A stretch of DNA of 64,000 nucleotides from Stenotrophomonas sp. HITSZ_GD (GCF_029543105.1 NZ_JARQXB010000004.1:248001-312000); one strand, 5' to 3'; shown: positions 54,128 through 63,030, counted from the stretch's first letter. Notes: a model not told the origin generated them from the sequence alone. Program-made: numbers and translations.

Positions 54128-55303
54128 TCAAATCAATTCGATGGCAATGGCCGTCGCCTCTCCGCCGCCGATGCACAGAGTAGCGATGCCACGCTTGCCG
54201 CCGCGCTTGCGCAACGCGTTCACCAACGTCACCACCAAGCGCGCGCCGGAGGCACCGATCGGATGGCCGAGCGCGCACGCACCGCCATTCACGTTGACCT
54301 TCGCCGGGTCCAGGCCGAGCTGCTTGATCGGCGCCATCGCCACCACGGCGAAGGCTTCGTTGATCTCGAACAGGTCCACGTCCTCCAGCTTCCAGCCGGT
54401 CTGCGCGACCAGCTTTTCGATCGCGGCGATCGGCGCGGTGGTGAACCACTCCGGCGCCTGCGAGAAGGTCGCGTGGCCGACGACGCGCGCCAGCGGCTTC
54501 ACGCCGCGGCGTTCGGCTTCCTCGGCGCTTAGCAGCACGGTGGCGGCCGCGCCATCGGAGATGCTGGACGAGCTGGCGGCGGTGACGGTGCCGTCCTTCT
54601 TGAAGGCGGGCTTCAAGGTCGGGATGCGGCTGATGTCGGACTTGCCCGGCTGTTCGTCCTCGGCGTACTCCACCTCGCCCTTGCGGCCAGCGACCTTCAC
54701 CGGAACGATTTCCCCGTCGAACGCGCCGGATGCCTGCGCGGCTTGCGCGCGCTGCACCGACTGGATCGCGTAGGCGTCCTGCTCCTCGCGGGTGAAGCCG
54801 AATTTCTCCGCGGCCTGCTCGCCGAACACGCCCATCGCCTGGCCGTCGTAGGGGTTGGTCAGGCCATCCCACGCCATGTGGTCCACCGCCTGGAAGTTGC
54901 CGTAGCGGTTGCCGGTGCGCGAGTGGGGGATCATGTGCGGCGCGTTGCTCATCGATTCCATGCCGCCGGCCACCACGATGCTGGCCGAGCCGGCCTTGAT
55001 GAGATCGTGGCCGAGCATGATCGCCTTCATGCCCGAGCCGCAGACCTTGTTGATGGTGGTGGCGCCGGTGGCCTGCGGAATGCCCGCGGCCAGCGCGGCC
55101 TGGCGTGCCGGCGCCTGGCCCAGGTTGGCCGGCAGCACGCAGCCCATGATGACCTCCGAAACGTCCGCGGCCGGGATGCCGGCCTGCGCAAGCGCGGCGG
55201 CCATGGCGGTGGCGCCGAGCGTGGGCGAGGGCACGCCGTTGAACTGGCCGAGGAACGAGCCGATGGCGGTGCGCTGGGCGGCGGCGATGACGATGTCGGT
55301 CAT
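54128..55303 (-). CDS. acetyl-CoA acetyltransferase (thiolase)
   Basis: This is a 391-residue thiolase. The nucleophile Cys is in TINKVCGSGMKAIM (about residue 88), the His in NVNGGACALGHPIGASGAR (about 346), the second Cys in ATLCIGGGEA. It condenses two acetyl-CoA or cleaves acetoacetyl-CoA and could serve ketone-body, butanoate or Leu/Ile breakdown. The FadB-like gene at 26.9 kb lacks an adjacent thiolase, but this one looks like a biosynthetic AtoB/PhaA type rather than FadA. The start at 55303 (MTDIVIAAAQRTAIGSF) is the family start. It is divergent from the autotransporter. Confidence 0.95.
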   Translation of the reverse strand: MTDIVIAAAQRTAIGSFLGQFNGVPSPTLGATAMAAALAQAGIPAADVSEVIMGCVLPANLGQAPARQAALAAGIPQATGATTINKVCGSGMKAIMLGHDLIKAGSASIVVAGGMESMSNAPHMIPHSRTGNRYGNFQAVDHMAWDGLTNPYDGQAMGVFGEQAAEKFGFTREEQDAYAIQSVQRAQAAQASGAFDGEIVPVKVAGRKGEVEYAEDEQPGKSDISRIPTLKPAFKKDGTVTAASSSSISDGAAATVLLSAEEAERRGVKPLARVVGHATFSQAPEWFTTAPIAAIEKLVAQTGWKLEDVDLFEINEAFAVVAMAPIKQLGLDPAKVNVNGGACALGHPIGASGARLVVTLVNALRKRGGKRGIATLCIGGGEATAIAIELI

Positions 55304-55396
55304 GGGACGGGTACCTGATGAAGTGCGGCGATTATCGGCGCGCGCCGCCATGCGCGCCAGCGTGCCGCCCCCGTGTGCCCATCCGTGCCATGCGTG

Positions 55397-55425
55397 GAGA
55401 CATTCGGCCGGGGATGACGTATAGA
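55397..55425 (+). promoter_or_regulatory. candidate autotransporter promoter
   Basis: GAGACA (-35, weak) and TATAGA (-10, 55420-55425) have a 17-base spacer. The leader is about 32 bases. Confidence 0.35.
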
Positions 55426-55463
55426 GGGCCCGGGGGATGGCCCCGCATCAAGGGACGATGGGG

Positions 55464-58427
55464 ATGAACAAAGCGGTACTGGCGAAGACCACGCTGCTGG
55501 CTTCGGCGTTGGCGGTGGCATTGACGGCATGCGGCGGGGGCGGCGGGGGCGGCAATACGCGCTCGGACGCGCCGCCCACGGCGCCGCCGGTCAGCCCGCC
55601 GCCGGTCTCGCCGCCGCCGCCGCCGCCGCCGACTTCTCCGCCGCCGCCGCAACCGGCGATCAACGCGCACCTGTCGTTGATCCACGCGCTGGACGCGGCG
55701 CCCAATGGCTACGACGGTACCGGCGTGCGCATCGGCGTGATCGACAGCGGCGTCAATCGCAACCACCCGGCGTTGCAGGGCCGTGTCGTGGCCAACTTCA
55801 CCTACCTGGACCCGCGCACCAACAACCTGGCCGTGGACGACGTGGTCGGGCATGGCACGACGGTCGCGCAGCTGGCGGCGGGCAAGGCGTTCGGCAACTG
55901 GCCCGGCGGCGTGGCGCCGGGCGCGCAGATCGTCTCGGCGCGGATCATCGCCGACAAGGAGCCGCAGGACGATGGCTCGGGCCAGGGCAACGAGGTGCAC
56001 GGCGCGCTCGGCCTGGCCCCGATCCACGACGACCTGATCGCGCAGGGCGTGAAGATCATGAACAACTCGTGGGGCGGCCTGTACTGGACCGACCCCAATG
56101 CCACCGCGCCGATCGCCGCCGAGTACCGGCCTTTCATCCAGGCCAATGGCGGGCTGGTGGTGTTCGCGGCGGGCAACGAATCGCAGGCCAACCCTTCGGA
56201 CATGGCCGCGCTGCCCAGCCAGCCCGGCCCGAACGGCACGCGTCCGGCGGCCGACCTGGAAAAAGGCTGGTTGACCGTGGCCGCGCTGGATACCTCCACG
56301 CCCACCCGGCTGGAGGGGTACTCCAACGCCTGCGGCGTGGCGATGCACTACTGCCTGGTGGCGCCGGGCACGGTGATATTCACCGGCACCAACGACACGG
56401 CGGGCAACCCGACCTACTGGTACGGCAGCGGTACGTCCTACGCCGCGCCGCTGGTGTCCGGCGCGGCGGCGGTGGTGTGGCAGCACTTTCCCAACTTCAC
56501 CAACGACCTGGTGCGGCAGACGCTGCTCGGCACGGCCACCGACCTGGGCGCGCCCGGCGTGGATGCCGTGTTCGGCTGGGGCCTGCTCAACGTGGAAAAG
56601 GCGCTGCGTGGCCCGGCGCGTTTCGACTGGGGTGACGTGGACGTGACGCTGCAGGCCAGTGGCGCGCAGGCCTGGTGGAACGACATCAGCGGCGCCGGTG
56701 GGCTGACGGTGCGCGGCAACGGCGACACCAGCGCAGCCGGCAGCGGTTCGGGCCCGTACCTGTTGCTGAAGGGCCGCAACACCTTCAGCGGCGACCTGCA
56801 TGTCACCGACGGCGCCATCGTCTCGGTGGACGAGGCGTTGGCGGCCAACGTGCGCGTGGATGCCGGTTCCCGGCTGTACGTATGGCAGACCGTCATGGGC
56901 GGCACGGTCACCAACGATGGCGTGCTGCAATTCAATTCCACCACCTACGACGCCGACAAGCCGGACACCGTCTTCCAGAAGGACGTGCTCAACAACGGCA
57001 CCCTGATCGACGTGGGCAGCCCGCGCGGCTACCTGGGCGCGAACTACACGCAAAGCGCGACCGGCGAGCTGTACGTGTTCCTCGGCGCCGATCCCTTCCA
57101 CGTAAAAGGCACGGCCAGCCTGGATGGCCGGCTGATGATCTACGACGTCAAGCAGGGCTACATCGCGCGCTACCACACCGAGGTACTGGTGGCCGAGGGC
57201 GGCGTGCACGGGCAGTTCGCCGAGTTGACGTACAACGCGGCGAAACTGGCCTTGCTCGACGCCAACATCGGCTACGGGCCGACCAGCGTGTGGCTCGACG
57301 TGAACCGTGTGGACGTGGTGGTCGCGGCGCAGACGCTGGGCGTGCTGTCGGCCGCCTCGCTCAATTCGGCCACGCGCGTGGAGGGCGCTTTCCAGCGCAT
57401 CGAGGCCGGCGCGGGCGAGGGGGTCGTGGTGCAGGCCAGCGGCGTCAGCGGCGATGCGGTGCAAGGCGCGGCGCGGATCCAGCAGGTCGCCGGCGCCGGC
57501 GCGCTGCAGGCCACGCTGGATAGCCTGTCCGGGAAACTCCACGCCATCGCGGGCACCTCGACCTTCGACGGCATCGACCAGAACCGTCGCGCGCTGGCCA
57601 CGCATTTCGACCAGTTGCTGTCGCGCGATATCGCGGCCGGTGCGTGGATGCGCGAAACCGGCGGCCTGGGGCAGTCGCGCAGCGCCGGTGCCTACGACCT
57701 GCGCGGGTGGATGGTCGGGCAGGACGCGCGTATCGGGGACGGCGTGGTGGGTTATGCCTTCGGCGAGAACCGTGCCTTCAGCCAGCTGGCCGAGTTCGGC
57801 GATCGCGGGCGCGACCGCCAGACCCAGGCGCAGGTGTACGGTGGCTGGTCGCGCGGCGGCTTCTATGCGCTGGGCCAGTTGGGCGCCGGCCATTACACGC
57901 GCGATCTCGATCGCCACCTGCTGCTGGGCGACAGTTGGTTCGGTGCGGCCAGCCGCTACGACGGGCAGTTCTCCAGCGCCGGCTTCGAAGGCGGTTTCCG
58001 CTTCGGCCTGGGCGCGCATGCGCAGCTGACGCCCTACGCGGGCCTGCAGTACGCCAGCGTCCAGACGCCTGCGTTCGCCGAGCAAGGCGGGCTGGGCTAC
58101 GGGCTGCGCAGCGACGGCGGCACGACCACGCGCACGCAGGCCATCGGGGGCGTGCGCGCGGGATTCGCGAAGGCCGCGTGGGAATGGAATGCCTACGCCG
58201 AATGGCAGCAGCCGCTCAGCCAGCAGGGCGACACGCTGCAGGCCAGCTTCACCGGCGTGGAGGCCTGGGCGCCGCTGCAGGTGCTGGACGATGGCTCGGC
58301 CACGCTGTTCGGGCTGTCGGCCCATGCGCAGCTGTCGGCCCGCGCGCGGATGTCGCTGGCCTACGACCAGCGCATCGGCAGCCAGCCGGCGAGCGCCTGG
58401 TCGCTGCGCTACGCCTTCGGTTTCTGA
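55464..58427 (+). CDS. lipidated subtilisin-type autotransporter protease
   Basis: This is a 987-residue surface protease. The signal peptide ends LALTAC-like (AVALTAC) with lipobox Cys23, then a seven-Gly run and a Pro-rich linker (residues 37-64). The S8 subtilase domain has D94 (GVIDSGVN), H130 (VGHGTTVAQL) and S325 (GSGTSYAAPLVSG). A passenger beta-helix region (GLTVRGNGDTS, GRNTFSGDLHVTDGA) precedes a C-terminal 12-strand beta-barrel of about 270 residues ending in RYAFGF, an outer-membrane assembly signal. The architecture resembles Neisseria NalP. The start at 55464 is 8 bases after AAGGGA; upstream ATGs at 55437 and 55458 are in frame. Confidence 0.92.
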   Translation: MNKAVLAKTTLLASALAVALTACGGGGGGGNTRSDAPPTAPPVSPPPVSPPPPPPPTSPPPPQPAINAHLSLIHALDAAPNGYDGTGVRIGVIDSGVNRNHPALQGRVVANFTYLDPRTNNLAVDDVVGHGTTVAQLAAGKAFGNWPGGVAPGAQIVSARIIADKEPQDDGSGQGNEVHGALGLAPIHDDLIAQGVKIMNNSWGGLYWTDPNATAPIAAEYRPFIQANGGLVVFAAGNESQANPSDMAALPSQPGPNGTRPAADLEKGWLTVAALDTSTPTRLEGYSNACGVAMHYCLVAPGTVIFTGTNDTAGNPTYWYGSGTSYAAPLVSGAAAVVWQHFPNFTNDLVRQTLLGTATDLGAPGVDAVFGWGLLNVEKALRGPARFDWGDVDVTLQASGAQAWWNDISGAGGLTVRGNGDTSAAGSGSGPYLLLKGRNTFSGDLHVTDGAIVSVDEALAANVRVDAGSRLYVWQTVMGGTVTNDGVLQFNSTTYDADKPDTVFQKDVLNNGTLIDVGSPRGYLGANYTQSATGELYVFLGADPFHVKGTASLDGRLMIYDVKQGYIARYHTEVLVAEGGVHGQFAELTYNAAKLALLDANIGYGPTSVWLDVNRVDVVVAAQTLGVLSAASLNSATRVEGAFQRIEAGAGEGVVVQASGVSGDAVQGAARIQQVAGAGALQATLDSLSGKLHAIAGTSTFDGIDQNRRALATHFDQLLSRDIAAGAWMRETGGLGQSRSAGAYDLRGWMVGQDARIGDGVVGYAFGENRAFSQLAEFGDRGRDRQTQAQVYGGWSRGGFYALGQLGAGHYTRDLDRHLLLGDSWFGAASRYDGQFSSAGFEGGFRFGLGAHAQLTPYAGLQYASVQTPAFAEQGGLGYGLRSDGGTTTRTQAIGGVRAGFAKAAWEWNAYAEWQQPLSQQGDTLQASFTGVEAWAPLQVLDDGSATLFGLSAHAQLSARARMSLAYDQRIGSQPASAWSLRYAFGF

Positions 58428-58472
58428 CCGGGATCGCGCCGCGCCGGCCTCGCGCCGGCGCGGTGGACAGCC

Positions 58473-59576
58473 TCAGCGCTCGTTGCGCAGCTTGTTGATG
58501 AAGCGCGGCGCGGTGCGGCCGAGCGGCAGCTTGAGCTTGCCGATCGCGCTGATGCGCGCCTGCGCCATGCGGTCGGCGGCCTGCTGCGGCGGGATGTTCT
58601 CCTGCGCCGACAGCGCGAAGACCTTTTCCAGGTTGTGGTAGATGCTGCGGATCAACCGCATCGCGCGCTCGCGGTTGTAGCCGTCGATCTCCAGCGACAC
58701 GTTCATCACGCCGCCGGCGTTGACCACGTAGTCCGGCGCGTAGAGGATGCCGCGGCGATGCAGTTCCTCGCCAGTGGCCGTATCGGCCAGCTGGTTGTTG
58801 GCGGTGCCGCAGATGATCTTGGCCTTCAGGCGCGGCAGCGTTTCCTGGTTGATGGCTCCTTCCAGCGCGCAGGGGGCGAACACGTCGGCGGCCACGTCGT
58901 AGATTTCGTCCGGCTTGACTGCCTCGGCGCCGTACTCGCTCACCGCGCGCTCGACCAGCGCGTTGTCCAGGTCGGTGACGATCAGCTTGGCGCCGCGCTC
59001 CTTGAGCAGCTTCACCAGCTCCATGCCGATATGGCCCAGGCCCTGGATGGCGATGCTGGCCTTGCTCACTTCTTCGTGGCCGAGCTTGCGGTTGAGCGAG
59101 GCCATCAGCGCCTGCAGCGCGCCGTAGGCGGTGAACGGCGCCGGGTCGCCCGAGCCGCCATGGGCCTGGTGCACGCCGGTGACGTACTCGCTCTCCAGGT
59201 AGATCTGCTCCATGTCGTTGACGTCGGTGCCCACGTCCTCGGAGGTGATGTAGCGCCCGCCCAGCGATTCGACGAAGCGGCCGAATGCGCGGAACAGCAC
59301 CTCGGTCTTGTCCACCTTGGGGTCGCCGATGATCACCGCCTTGCCGCCGCCCACGTTCAGGCCGGCCAGCGCGTTCTTGTAGGTCATCGTGCGGCTGAGC
59401 CGCAGCGCGTCGTTGATCGCCGCCTCGCTGTTGGGATAGGGGCGCATGCGCACGCCTCCCAGCGCCGGCCCGAGCACGGTGCTGTGCAGGGCGATGATCG
59501 CGCGCAGGCCGGCGTCCTTGTCGTGGCAGAAGACGACCTGTTCGTGGCCGCTGGTATCGAGCGTTTCAAAAAGCAT
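58473..59576 (-). CDS. Leu/Phe/Val dehydrogenase
   Basis: This is a 367-residue NAD+-dependent amino-acid dehydrogenase of the leucine/valine dehydrogenase branch. The N-terminus is MLFETLDTSGHEQVVFCHDKDAGL (in pieces). The catalytic Lys region is ALAGLNVGGGKAVIIGDP (GGGK), with SEDVGTDVNDM and the Rossmann motif IQGLGHIGMELVKLL. It deaminates branched-chain amino acids to 2-keto acids, the entry step to the valine pathway encoded at 20-25 kb (inference). The start at 59576 is the family start. A hairpin with a T-tract lies in its leader. Confidence 0.93.
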   Translation of the reverse strand: MLFETLDTSGHEQVVFCHDKDAGLRAIIALHSTVLGPALGGVRMRPYPNSEAAINDALRLSRTMTYKNALAGLNVGGGKAVIIGDPKVDKTEVLFRAFGRFVESLGGRYITSEDVGTDVNDMEQIYLESEYVTGVHQAHGGSGDPAPFTAYGALQALMASLNRKLGHEEVSKASIAIQGLGHIGMELVKLLKERGAKLIVTDLDNALVERAVSEYGAEAVKPDEIYDVAADVFAPCALEGAINQETLPRLKAKIICGTANNQLADTATGEELHRRGILYAPDYVVNAGGVMNVSLEIDGYNRERAMRLIRSIYHNLEKVFALSAQENIPPQQAADRMAQARISAIGKLKLPLGRTAPRFINKLRNER

Positions 59577-59649
59577 GGGGGTGGGCTCCGAGGGCGGACG
59601 CGAACGCGTGCGGCGGCCGAAACTTTTGCCTGTGGCAGGGGCGAAAACG

Positions 59650-59687
59650 AAAAAGCGACGATGGCGGATGGAATCCTCAGCGTCGCT
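59650..59687 (-). promoter_or_regulatory. leader hairpin with T-tract (possible attenuator) of the Leu/Val dehydrogenase
   Basis: On the minus strand, AGCGACG pairs with CGTCGCT (59687-59681 with 59660-59654) around an inner GGAT/ATCC stem, and TTTT follows, then CGTTTTC. It lies about 75 bases before the start codon, so it could end transcription early. Confidence 0.4.
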
Positions 59688-59885
59688 GCGGCGCATTCTA
59701 GACCACCCCGGCGCATTCATGCAGGGCCGCCGGGGGGCGCCTGGCCGGGCCACCCCCGCCGAGGGGAAGCGTATGCGTATTTCTACGTTGGCCGGCTAGG
59801 TAAGCCTACGCTGGAGGGCGGGGCGGGGCCGGTTCGACAATCCGGGGCGAGGCGGCCACGCCGGCCGCGCACCTTCGGAGCCCTC
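59688..59885. other. rest of the gap upstream of the W-rich protein
   Basis: Together with the hairpin this fills a 309-base gap. It should hold the divergent promoters of the dehydrogenase and the secreted protein. I see no convincing gene or -10 box; GCGTATTTCTACGTTGG near 59773 is the most AT-rich part. Confidence 0.4.
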
Positions 59886-62393
59886 ATGCGCCTGCCCCTG
59901 GTCCGCTCGCTGAGCCTATGCCTGTTGCTGGCGGGCCTTCCGGCGCTGGCGGTGGAACCGCCGCCGCCGCCCGCCGCGCCGGCCATCGACGCCCGGCCAT
60001 TCCCGCGCGAGTTCACCGTGCAGGGCACGCGGTTCAGCCTCCACGAGCCGCAGTACGACCGCTGGGAGGACGACCGCCTGGAGGGCCGCCTGGCGATGTC
60101 GGTGGACAACGGCACGCACACCGGCGCGGACGGCAAGCCGCAGGCCGTGCACGACTACGGTGTCGTGACCTTCCACGCGCGCACGCAGATCGACAAGGCG
60201 GCCCGCGCGGTGGTGCTGACCGACATCGTGCTCGACGACGCGCGCTTTCCCACCGCCACGGCGCAGCAGGCGCACTACCTCGAGCTGGCGCGCACGCTGT
60301 TGCGCGACAAGCGCACGCTCACCGTCTCGCTGGACCAGCTCGAAGCGGCGCTGGCGATCCAGGCCGCGCGCACCGCGGCGCGCTCGCTGCCGGTGCGCAA
60401 CGATGCGCCCGACATCGTCTTCAGCACCGGGCCCGCCCTGCTGGTGCTGGTCGATGGCGCCCCCGTGCTCAAGCCCACCGGCGTGGCGGGCGTGCAGCGC
60501 GTGGCCAACACGCGCTCCCTGCTGCTCGCGCAGGGCGGCCGCTACTACACCCGCATTGGCGGCCACTGGGCGGCCGCGCCAGCGCTGGACGGGCCCTGGG
60601 CCGCGCAGGCGAGCGTTGACCCGGCGCTGGCCAAGGCGGCCGATGCGGCGGTCGCGGCGCGCCAGGTGGATGCGCTGGACAAGCCGCCGCCGGCCCTGCA
60701 GCAGGCGCTGGCCGCCGGGCAACTGCCGCAGGTGCAGGTGCGCACGCATCCGGCCGAACTGATCACCACGCAGGGCGAGCCCCGCTTCGCGCCGATCGCC
60801 GGCACGCAGTTGAGCTTCATCGACAACACCGGCGCGGACGTCTTCGTCGATGCCGCGCAGGACCACGCCTGGTACGTGCTGGTCTCCGGCCGCTGGTTCA
60901 CCGCGTCCGGTACGCAGGGGCCATGGCATTTCGTGGCGGCCGACCGGCTGCCCGCCGACTTCGCGAAGATCCCGCCCGACAGCCCCAAGAGCGGCGTGTT
61001 GGCTTCGATCCCGGGTACGCCGGAATCGAAGGAGGCGCTGATCGCCAACAGCATTCCGCAGACGGCCACCGTGGATCGCCGCCAGGCCAGCCTGCGCGTG
61101 CCCTACGATGGCGCCCCGCAGTTCAAGCCGATCGCGGGCACCGCGTTGCAGTACGCCTGGAACACGCCGGTGCCGGTGATCCGCGTGGCGGCCGACAGCT
61201 ACTTCGCGGTCGACAAGGGCATCTGGTTCCAGGCGGCCGCGGCCACCGGGCCATGGCGCGTCGCCACGGCCGTGCCGGCGGTGATCTACACCATTCCCAC
61301 CAGCGCCCCGCTGCACTACGTCACCTACGTGCGCGTCTACGGCAGCAGCGCGGACACGGTCCATGTCGGCTACACGCCCGGCTACTACGGCACGGTGGTC
61401 AGCGACGGGGTGGTGGTCTACGGCACAGGCTATCCGTGCACGCCCTGGGTGGGCGCCTACTGGTACGGCTGCCCGGCCACCTACGGCATGGGCGTGTACT
61501 TCGGGTGGAACGCCTGGGTCGGCTGGACCTTCGGCTGGGGCTGGGGCTGGTACGACGGCTGGTATGGCCCCTATGACCCATGGTGGGGGCCCTGGTGGGG
61601 CCCGGCATATCCGTGGGGCTACTGGGGCGGCGGCGCCGCGGCCTGGAACGTGTACGGCCACTGGGGCAACGCCGCCGTGCGCGGCACCGCGGCGGCGTGG
61701 GCCGACCCGTGGACGGGCAACTACGGGCGCGCCGCGCGTGGCGGTTACTACAACGCCGCCACCGGCGGGCGCGGCGTGGGCCGCGCCGGCATCAACACCA
61801 ATGCCTATACCGGCACCACCACCGCCGGCGCGCAGGGACTGCGCTACAACCCGCAAACCGGGCGCGTGGTGGCCGGCGTGGGCGGCGCGGCGGTGAATCC
61901 GTATACGGGCCGCGGCGTGGCGGGCGGCGAGCGCACCACGATCGACCCGCGCACCGGGCGGGTGACCCAGCGCGCCGGTGCGGCAGGCGTGGGGCCGAAC
62001 GGCGCGGCCGGTGCCGGCGCGTTCGACAGCCAGGGCGCGCGCGGCGACGCACGCGGTGCCGGCGGCTTCCACTACAACGCCGACACCGGCACGTTGCACC
62101 ACGGCGGCGTGGTGGACATCAACGACAACGTCTACGCCGGGCACGACGGGCAGGTCTACCACTACGACAACGGCCAATGGAACGCCGTGACGCGCCCGGA
62201 CGGCGGCGCGCAGCGCAGCGGCGAGCGCGGCGACCTGGACCGTGACCGCCTCGCCCGCGAGCGCGCCAACCAGCGCATCTCCGGCCAGCCCGCGCACGAC
62301 TTCCAGCGGCCGGCCGGCGCGATGCAGCGCCCGGTGGGTGGATTCCGCCCGGGCCTGGGCGCACGGCCGATGGGCGGCTTCCGCCGGCGTTGA
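59886..62393 (+). CDS. large secreted Trp/Gly-rich protein, function unknown
   Basis: This is an 835-residue exported protein. The signal peptide MRLPLVRSLSLCLLLAGLPALA is cleaved before VEPPPPP. Residues about 35-200 form a charged domain. Then at least three related modules contain W...GPW (HWAAAPALDGPW, RWFTASGTQGPW, IWFQAAAATGPW), as in proteins annotated carbohydrate-binding family V/XII. Residues about 510-585 are very rich in W, G and Y (WGWGWYDGWYGPYDPWWG). A low-complexity tail with TGR repeats (YNPQTGRVVAG, DPRTGRVTQ) and Arg-rich ends follows. There is no lipobox or clear membrane anchor, so it is periplasmic or extracellular. Sugar binding is only suggested. Confidence 0.8.
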   Translation: MRLPLVRSLSLCLLLAGLPALAVEPPPPPAAPAIDARPFPREFTVQGTRFSLHEPQYDRWEDDRLEGRLAMSVDNGTHTGADGKPQAVHDYGVVTFHARTQIDKAARAVVLTDIVLDDARFPTATAQQAHYLELARTLLRDKRTLTVSLDQLEAALAIQAARTAARSLPVRNDAPDIVFSTGPALLVLVDGAPVLKPTGVAGVQRVANTRSLLLAQGGRYYTRIGGHWAAAPALDGPWAAQASVDPALAKAADAAVAARQVDALDKPPPALQQALAAGQLPQVQVRTHPAELITTQGEPRFAPIAGTQLSFIDNTGADVFVDAAQDHAWYVLVSGRWFTASGTQGPWHFVAADRLPADFAKIPPDSPKSGVLASIPGTPESKEALIANSIPQTATVDRRQASLRVPYDGAPQFKPIAGTALQYAWNTPVPVIRVAADSYFAVDKGIWFQAAAATGPWRVATAVPAVIYTIPTSAPLHYVTYVRVYGSSADTVHVGYTPGYYGTVVSDGVVVYGTGYPCTPWVGAYWYGCPATYGMGVYFGWNAWVGWTFGWGWGWYDGWYGPYDPWWGPWWGPAYPWGYWGGGAAAWNVYGHWGNAAVRGTAAAWADPWTGNYGRAARGGYYNAATGGRGVGRAGINTNAYTGTTTAGAQGLRYNPQTGRVVAGVGGAAVNPYTGRGVAGGERTTIDPRTGRVTQRAGAAGVGPNGAAGAGAFDSQGARGDARGAGGFHYNADTGTLHHGGVVDINDNVYAGHDGQVYHYDNGQWNAVTRPDGGAQRSGERGDLDRDRLARERANQRISGQPAHDFQRPAGAMQRPVGGFRPGLGARPMGGFRRR

Positions 62394-62403
62394 GCGCGGC
62401 GGG

Positions 62404-62662
62404 TCGCGATCGGGTGCGCCGAGCGGGAAATAGGCGCGGCACGGCCGCGCCTCGTGCACGGCGCGCCCGAAGGACGGGCGCGCCAGCAGGCGCTGCCGAT
62501 AGGCCCGCACGCAGGCGCGAAACGCGCGCCGACGGCATGCGTCCTATCGGCATGGAACAGGAACCGCGCCGCCGCGCAGTCGGCCCGGCTGAAGTCGGCG
62601 CCGGCCGCCCAGGTGCGTCCGGCCAGGTGTTCCTCCGATACGACGCGCGCCGCGGATCGACA
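62404..62662 (-). pseudogene. glutathione S-transferase C-terminal remnant, frameshifted
   Basis: In one frame the minus strand reads SEEHLAGRTWAAGADFSRAD then CAAARFLFHADRTHAV. After about 62520, another frame continues YRQRLLARPSFGRAVHEARP then AYFPLGAPDRD. Together these look like the C-terminal helical domain of a bacterial GST (LAG..W.AGxxFSxAD...; RPSF.R...EA.P....FP). The N-terminal thioredoxin domain is absent and the join needs a frameshift, so this is a decayed fragment. The gap 62394-62765 holds nothing else. Confidence 0.5.
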
Positions 62663-62765
62663 CTCACGCCGCCTGCGCGCCGCATTCACCGCCGTCCGAC
62701 GCGCCGCTGCCTATCTTGCGCGACGTGGGCGCTCCGGCGCCGCACCTTTTTATCCGGAGAATCGC

Positions 62766-62936
62766 ATGATCAAGTGGGCCATCATCTTCGCCGTCATCGG
62801 CATCATCGCCGGCGTGCTCGGCTTCGGCGGGCTGGCCGGTGCCTCCATGGGCATCGCCAAGTTCCTGTTCTGGGCGGGCATCATCATTGCGGTGATCCTG
62901 TTCCTGGTGGGCATGTCCATCGCCAAGAAGGTGTAA
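62766..62936 (+). CDS. DUF1328 small membrane protein (YtjA-like)
   Basis: This is a 56-residue peptide with two membrane helices (MIKWAIIFAVIGIIAGVLGFGGLAG and ASMGIAKFLFWAGIIIAVILFLVGM in pieces), matching the DUF1328/UPF0391 family of tiny inner-membrane proteins often linked to stress response. Function unknown. The GGAGA Shine-Dalgarno (62756-62760) supports the ATG at 62766. Confidence 0.9.
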   Translation: MIKWAIIFAVIGIIAGVLGFGGLAGASMGIAKFLFWAGIIIAVILFLVGMSIAKKV

Positions 62937-62942
62937 ACCTGG

Positions 62943-62973
62943 CCCCCGGCGCGCGCGCCGCACGCGCCGGGGG
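62943..62973 (+). terminator. long GC hairpin after the DUF1328 gene
   Basis: A perfect 11-bp stem, CCCCCGGCGCG / CGCGCCGGGGG, has a 9-base loop and starts 6 bases past the stop. There is no T-tract. Confidence 0.5.
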
Positions 62974-63030
62974 TGACGCGACCTTCACGATCCCGGCCCT
63001 AGGCTTGCCGCGGGTCAGGAGGGGTCGTCT

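Noticed and set aside
55611-55660. Short tandem CCG repeats as a phase-variation switch
   Set aside because: The unit is three bases, so changes alter only the Pro arm length and cannot switch the frame.
55332-58325. A 997-codon open frame opposite the autotransporter
   Set aside because: It runs antisense to a protein with a full catalytic triad and barrel, and shows no domain of its own.
59916-62510. An 864-codon open frame on the minus strand across the W-rich gene
   Set aside because: Its product is a low-complexity Arg/Ala/Gly/His mixture typical of antisense frames in GC-rich DNA; the + strand has a signal peptide and ordered modules. Only its first part (near 62510-62404) overlaps the GST remnant.
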